Assembly (NCBI GenBank): GCA_013041975.1
Contig: JABDQZ010000159.1
Span: forward strand, 1-16,600
Origin: Gammaproteobacteria bacterium
GTDB lineage: Bacteria; Pseudomonadota; Gammaproteobacteria; Chromatiales; Chromatiaceae
Length of the DNA: 16,600 nt
Reading direction: 5' to 3'
Shown: one piece after another, positions 15,138-16,600 of the stretch
Position numbering within the stretch: position 1 is the stretch's first letter
Layout of the letters: each line of letters opens with the position of its first letter
The notes under the pieces: model-generated
Told to the model about the DNA's origin: nothing
Database searches by the model: none
Seen by the model: only the letters and a program-made list of their open reading frames with translations
Made by a program: the position numbers and the translations under genes

Positions 15138-15449
15138 ATGTGCAATAGAATGGATCAGCAAGAAATTGAAAAACAGCTGCAAGTACTTAACAGCAAAATT
15201 AATAATAAATGGCTACTATCAAATGATCGAATCAAAAAGGAATTCAAGTTTAGAGATTTCAACGAGGCGCTAAATTTTATGGTCAGAGTTGGTCGCCATG
15301 CCGAGGATTTAGATCATCACCCAGACTGGTGTAACGTATATGACATAGTTTCGATCGAGCTTACTACCCATAGTGCAAAGGGCATAACGGAGCTGGATTT
15401 AAGTTTGGCATCTAGAATTGAAGAGGAATCCATTCTAGCAAGGCCATAA
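15138..15449 (+). CDS. phhB: Pterin-4a-carbinolamine dehydratase (PhhB/PCD family)
   Basis: Cytosolic enzyme that dehydrates 4a-hydroxytetrahydrobiopterin so the pterin cofactor of phenylalanine hydroxylase can be recycled; some members serve molybdopterin-linked or other roles. 103 residues, close to the usual 95-115. The PCD signature is present: FKFRDFNEALNFMVRVGRHAEDLDHHPDW, then NVYDIVSIELTTHSAKGITELD, with the active-site histidines His60, His61 and His78, Pro62, Tyr68 and Asp87. ATG 15138 is used; ATG 15150 (MDQQEIEK) is equally possible and no SD favours either clearly. No phenylalanine hydroxylase is in the window, so the physiological partner cannot be told. The gene stands alone, with about 165 bases after it. 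Confidence 0.92.
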   Translation: MCNRMDQQEIEKQLQVLNSKINNKWLLSNDRIKKEFKFRDFNEALNFMVRVGRHAEDLDHHPDWCNVYDIVSIELTTHSAKGITELDLSLASRIEEESILARP

Positions 15450-15499
15450 AGCAGAATGGCGGACAGAAAGAATTAAATTTCCGACTGGCAAGTTCTGCT
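15450..15499 (+). repeat. Inverted repeat after phhB
   Basis: AGCAGAA (15450-15456) and TTCTGCT (15493-15499) are exact inverted repeats starting at the first base after the phhB stop. The 36-base loop is long and no T-run follows, so this is at best a weak end-of-gene structure. Confidence 0.2.
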
Positions 15500-15533
15500 G
15501 AGCTGCAGACTAAGAGAAAAAATAGCTACTGAT

Positions 15534-15561
15534 TTGTAACGCTAAAATAATTTGATATATT
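15534..15561 (+). promoter_or_regulatory. Sigma70-like promoter candidate for the secreted-protein gene
   Basis: TTGTAA (15534-15539) and TATATT (15556-15561) are spaced by 16 bases in AT-rich DNA. Initiation near 15568 would give a leader of about 47 bases to the TTG start. The position fits; the match is ordinary. Confidence 0.4.
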
Positions 15562-15614
15562 TACCTCGCGATTTTTCACAATACCAAATAAAGAAAAAAA
15601 TATGGAGGCTTCAC

Positions 15615-15989
15615 TTGAAGAAAATCACACTTGCATTATCTGTCATTACAACATTATTTGCGGCAAACACAGCTTTAGCGGTGGATTTTTTGTCAGCTGA
15701 GGAAGTTAAAACGGCTTTTAGTGGAAAAACTACTGAAGGCAAGCATGCATCCAAAAACAAAACTTCATCTTCTTATTTAGCACCCAATGGAAAACTATCA
15801 GGCACTGGGGGAAAAGGTACTTGGCACGTGGATTCTGATGGAAAACTCTGTGTCAAAAAAGGAAGTAAAGAAAATTGTCGTAATATCGCTAAAGATGGTG
15901 ATAATTATAAAAAGTATAAAGGTAACAAGCATGTTTGGACATATACAAGCCTTGTAGAGGGCAACCCTAAAAATTTTGTGATCGATTAA
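15615..15989 (+). CDS. Small secreted protein with signal peptide (DUF995-like, tentative)
   Basis: 124 residues from TTG 15615, chosen because GGAGG (15604-15608) sits 6 bases upstream and because this start gives a textbook signal peptide: KK, hydrophobic 4-20, and ALA before VDF, cleavage after residue 22. A start further upstream (ATT/TTG-like codons near 15552) would bury that signal. The mature protein of about 102 residues is rich in Lys, Gly and Ser, with SAEEVKTAFSGKTTEGK at its start, then YLAPNGKLSG, GTWHVDSDGKLCV and ENCRN. Cys79 and Cys88 could form a disulphide in the periplasm. The TEGK / PNG / GTW-DG-LC pattern recalls DUF995 proteins, for which no function is established; I am not certain of this family. 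It has its own promoter candidate and terminator, so it is a single-gene unit. Confidence 0.8.
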   Translation: MKKITLALSVITTLFAANTALAVDFLSAEEVKTAFSGKTTEGKHASKNKTSSSYLAPNGKLSGTGGKGTWHVDSDGKLCVKKGSKENCRNIAKDGDNYKKYKGNKHVWTYTSLVEGNPKNFVID

Positions 15990-16005
15990 TTAATTAACCA
16001 AATAT

Positions 16006-16040
16006 AGCCACCTTTCTGGTGGCTTCTTTTCTTCTACTTT
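16006..16040 (+). terminator. Rho-independent terminator after the secreted-protein gene
   Basis: AGCCACC (16006-16012) pairs exactly with GGTGGCT (16018-16024) around the 5-base loop TTTCT, followed by a T-rich tract to about 16040. It lies 16 bases after the stop codon. This is the best terminator in the window. Confidence 0.9.
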
Positions 16041-16089
16041 TACCACATCTGAGACACCTGTAATGCGCCTCTGTGCGACTGCTTCCAGG

Positions 16090-16143
16090 AAGCTGACAGC
16101 TTACTCAGTTTTTAGGTGACGAAAACTACTGATAAGCTGACAG
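16090..16143. repeat. 10-bp direct repeat AAGCTGACAG, 44 bases apart
   Basis: AAGCTGACAG occurs at 16090-16099 and 16134-16143. The first copy extends into a dyad AAGCT-gac-AGCTT (16090-16102). The spacing is about four helical turns. Function unknown. Confidence 0.35.
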
Positions 16144-16153
16144 GGCACGCGCT

Positions 16154-16188
16154 AATAATCCGTAATAATGTTATTTTAAAGGATTATT
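16154..16188. repeat. 8-bp perfect inverted repeat with nested dyad
   Basis: AATAATCC (16154-16161) and GGATTATT (16181-16188) are exact inverted repeats around 19 bases, inside which AATAA/TTATT forms a second small dyad. It is AT-rich and followed by some T's (TATTTTTGTATTT), so it might act as a weak terminator on the plus strand or as a protein-binding site. Confidence 0.35.
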
Positions 16189-16541
16189 GATATTTTTGTA
16201 TTTAAAACCCCATTATAGAGGCGTCTGTACGTGAATTTGCGGGTATTCGGATGCGTGAAAATTCTCTACATGCACACAGCAGATCACGTAAATTGAAATC
16301 AAATTAAGAATATGAGTTCGAGCGGTTCTTTAAAATAAGTTATGTTTAAACTAATAATTAGGACAAATTAGTCTCGAATCGGCATCTGTGCAATCCAAGA
16401 CATGATCGAATGATCTAAAGCGTTAATCTAGTATGCATATTAGCAATCAAAATTCTTCAACGTGAATTTGTGAGTACTAAGCTACAACAAATATATTTAA
16501 TTTCACACAGGAACACGAAAATTACTTCAAGGCTTGGTGTC

Positions 16542-16600
16542 ATGCATGCTATTGCTAACTTGAACTTGTTCAGGGAAGTATTAAAGAAGCAACCTAGGAT
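16542..16600 (+). CDS. Possible start of a further ORF (cut by window edge)
   Basis: An ATG with AAGG 9 bases upstream opens a frame that stays open for all 19 visible codons (MHAIANLNLFREVLKK...). The length is too short to prove coding and I recognise no family. Confidence 0.22.
   Translation, partial: MHAIANLNLFREVLKKQPR

Larger units (their letters stand above)
16041..16541. other. About 500 bp without a recognisable gene
   Basis: No ORF on either strand looks protein-coding, and I see no tRNA or known RNA fold. It holds several short repeats (listed separately) and ACGTGAATTTG twice (16229-16239 and 16460-16470). It could be a decayed region, a non-coding RNA locus or a long upstream region of a gene beyond the window. 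Confidence 0.4.

Noticed and set aside
16501..16513. TTTCACACAGGAAC resembling the lac operator/SD region of vectors
   Set aside because: A chance likeness; the flanking bases do not continue as lac sequence and no ATG follows at the proper distance.
1..16600. CRISPR array, transposon or prophage
   Set aside because: No regularly spaced repeats, transposase, integrase, tRNA-linked att site or phage structural gene was found.

Overview
The window looks like a chromosomal segment of a moderately AT-rich gammaproteobacterium. The support for this is a close YajD-family HNH protein, an NdvB-type GH17-GT2 glucan synthase arranged as in Pseudomonas, stand-alone TfoX_N and PhhB proteins, and Shine-Dalgarno (SD) led genes. 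I cannot name the genus. There is no rRNA, tRNA, CRISPR array, transposase or phage gene. By eye, about 12.4-16.6 kb is AT-richer and made of small single genes, so it looks more accessory than the first 12 kb.

Layout. (1) 1-578, minus strand: the N-terminal two thirds or so of an ACR3 arsenite efflux permease, cut by the window edge. (2) 933-10081, all plus strand: a membrane GGDEF-EAL c-di-GMP protein, an NdvB-like beta-glucan synthase, an MscS-family channel, a PhnD-like periplasmic binding protein, and a HAMP sensor histidine kinase. Gaps of 436, 173, 86 and 12 bp separate them, so only the last two are clearly one transcription unit. The kinase has Gln in place of the phospho-acceptor His. 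(3) 10088-11323, minus strand: an APC-family amino acid permease, convergent with the kinase. (4) 11468-12443, plus strand: two adjacent half-size membrane proteins whose cores resemble each other and appear inverted, so probably a split inverted-repeat permease. (5) 12689-15989, plus strand: a 13-codon leader ORF, a TfoX_N protein, a NYN-LOTUS putative RNase, a lysine-rich histone-H1-like protein, YajD, pterin-4a-carbinolamine dehydratase and a small secreted protein with a good terminator. (6) 16041-16600: no convincing gene, some inverted and direct repeats, and perhaps the start of another ORF at the edge.

How the genes may work together (inference). The glucan synthase, mechanosensitive channel, c-di-GMP enzyme and periplasmic-sensor/kinase pair read as an envelope or osmotic-stress neighbourhood. 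The right-hand genes are mostly nucleic-acid-associated (NYN RNase, HNH nuclease, lysine-rich protein, TfoX domain), but spacing suggests separate units rather than one operon. The most unusual items are the His-less kinase paired with a binding protein and no response regulator, the split permease, and the SD-bearing leader ORF in front of the SD-less tfoX-like gene.
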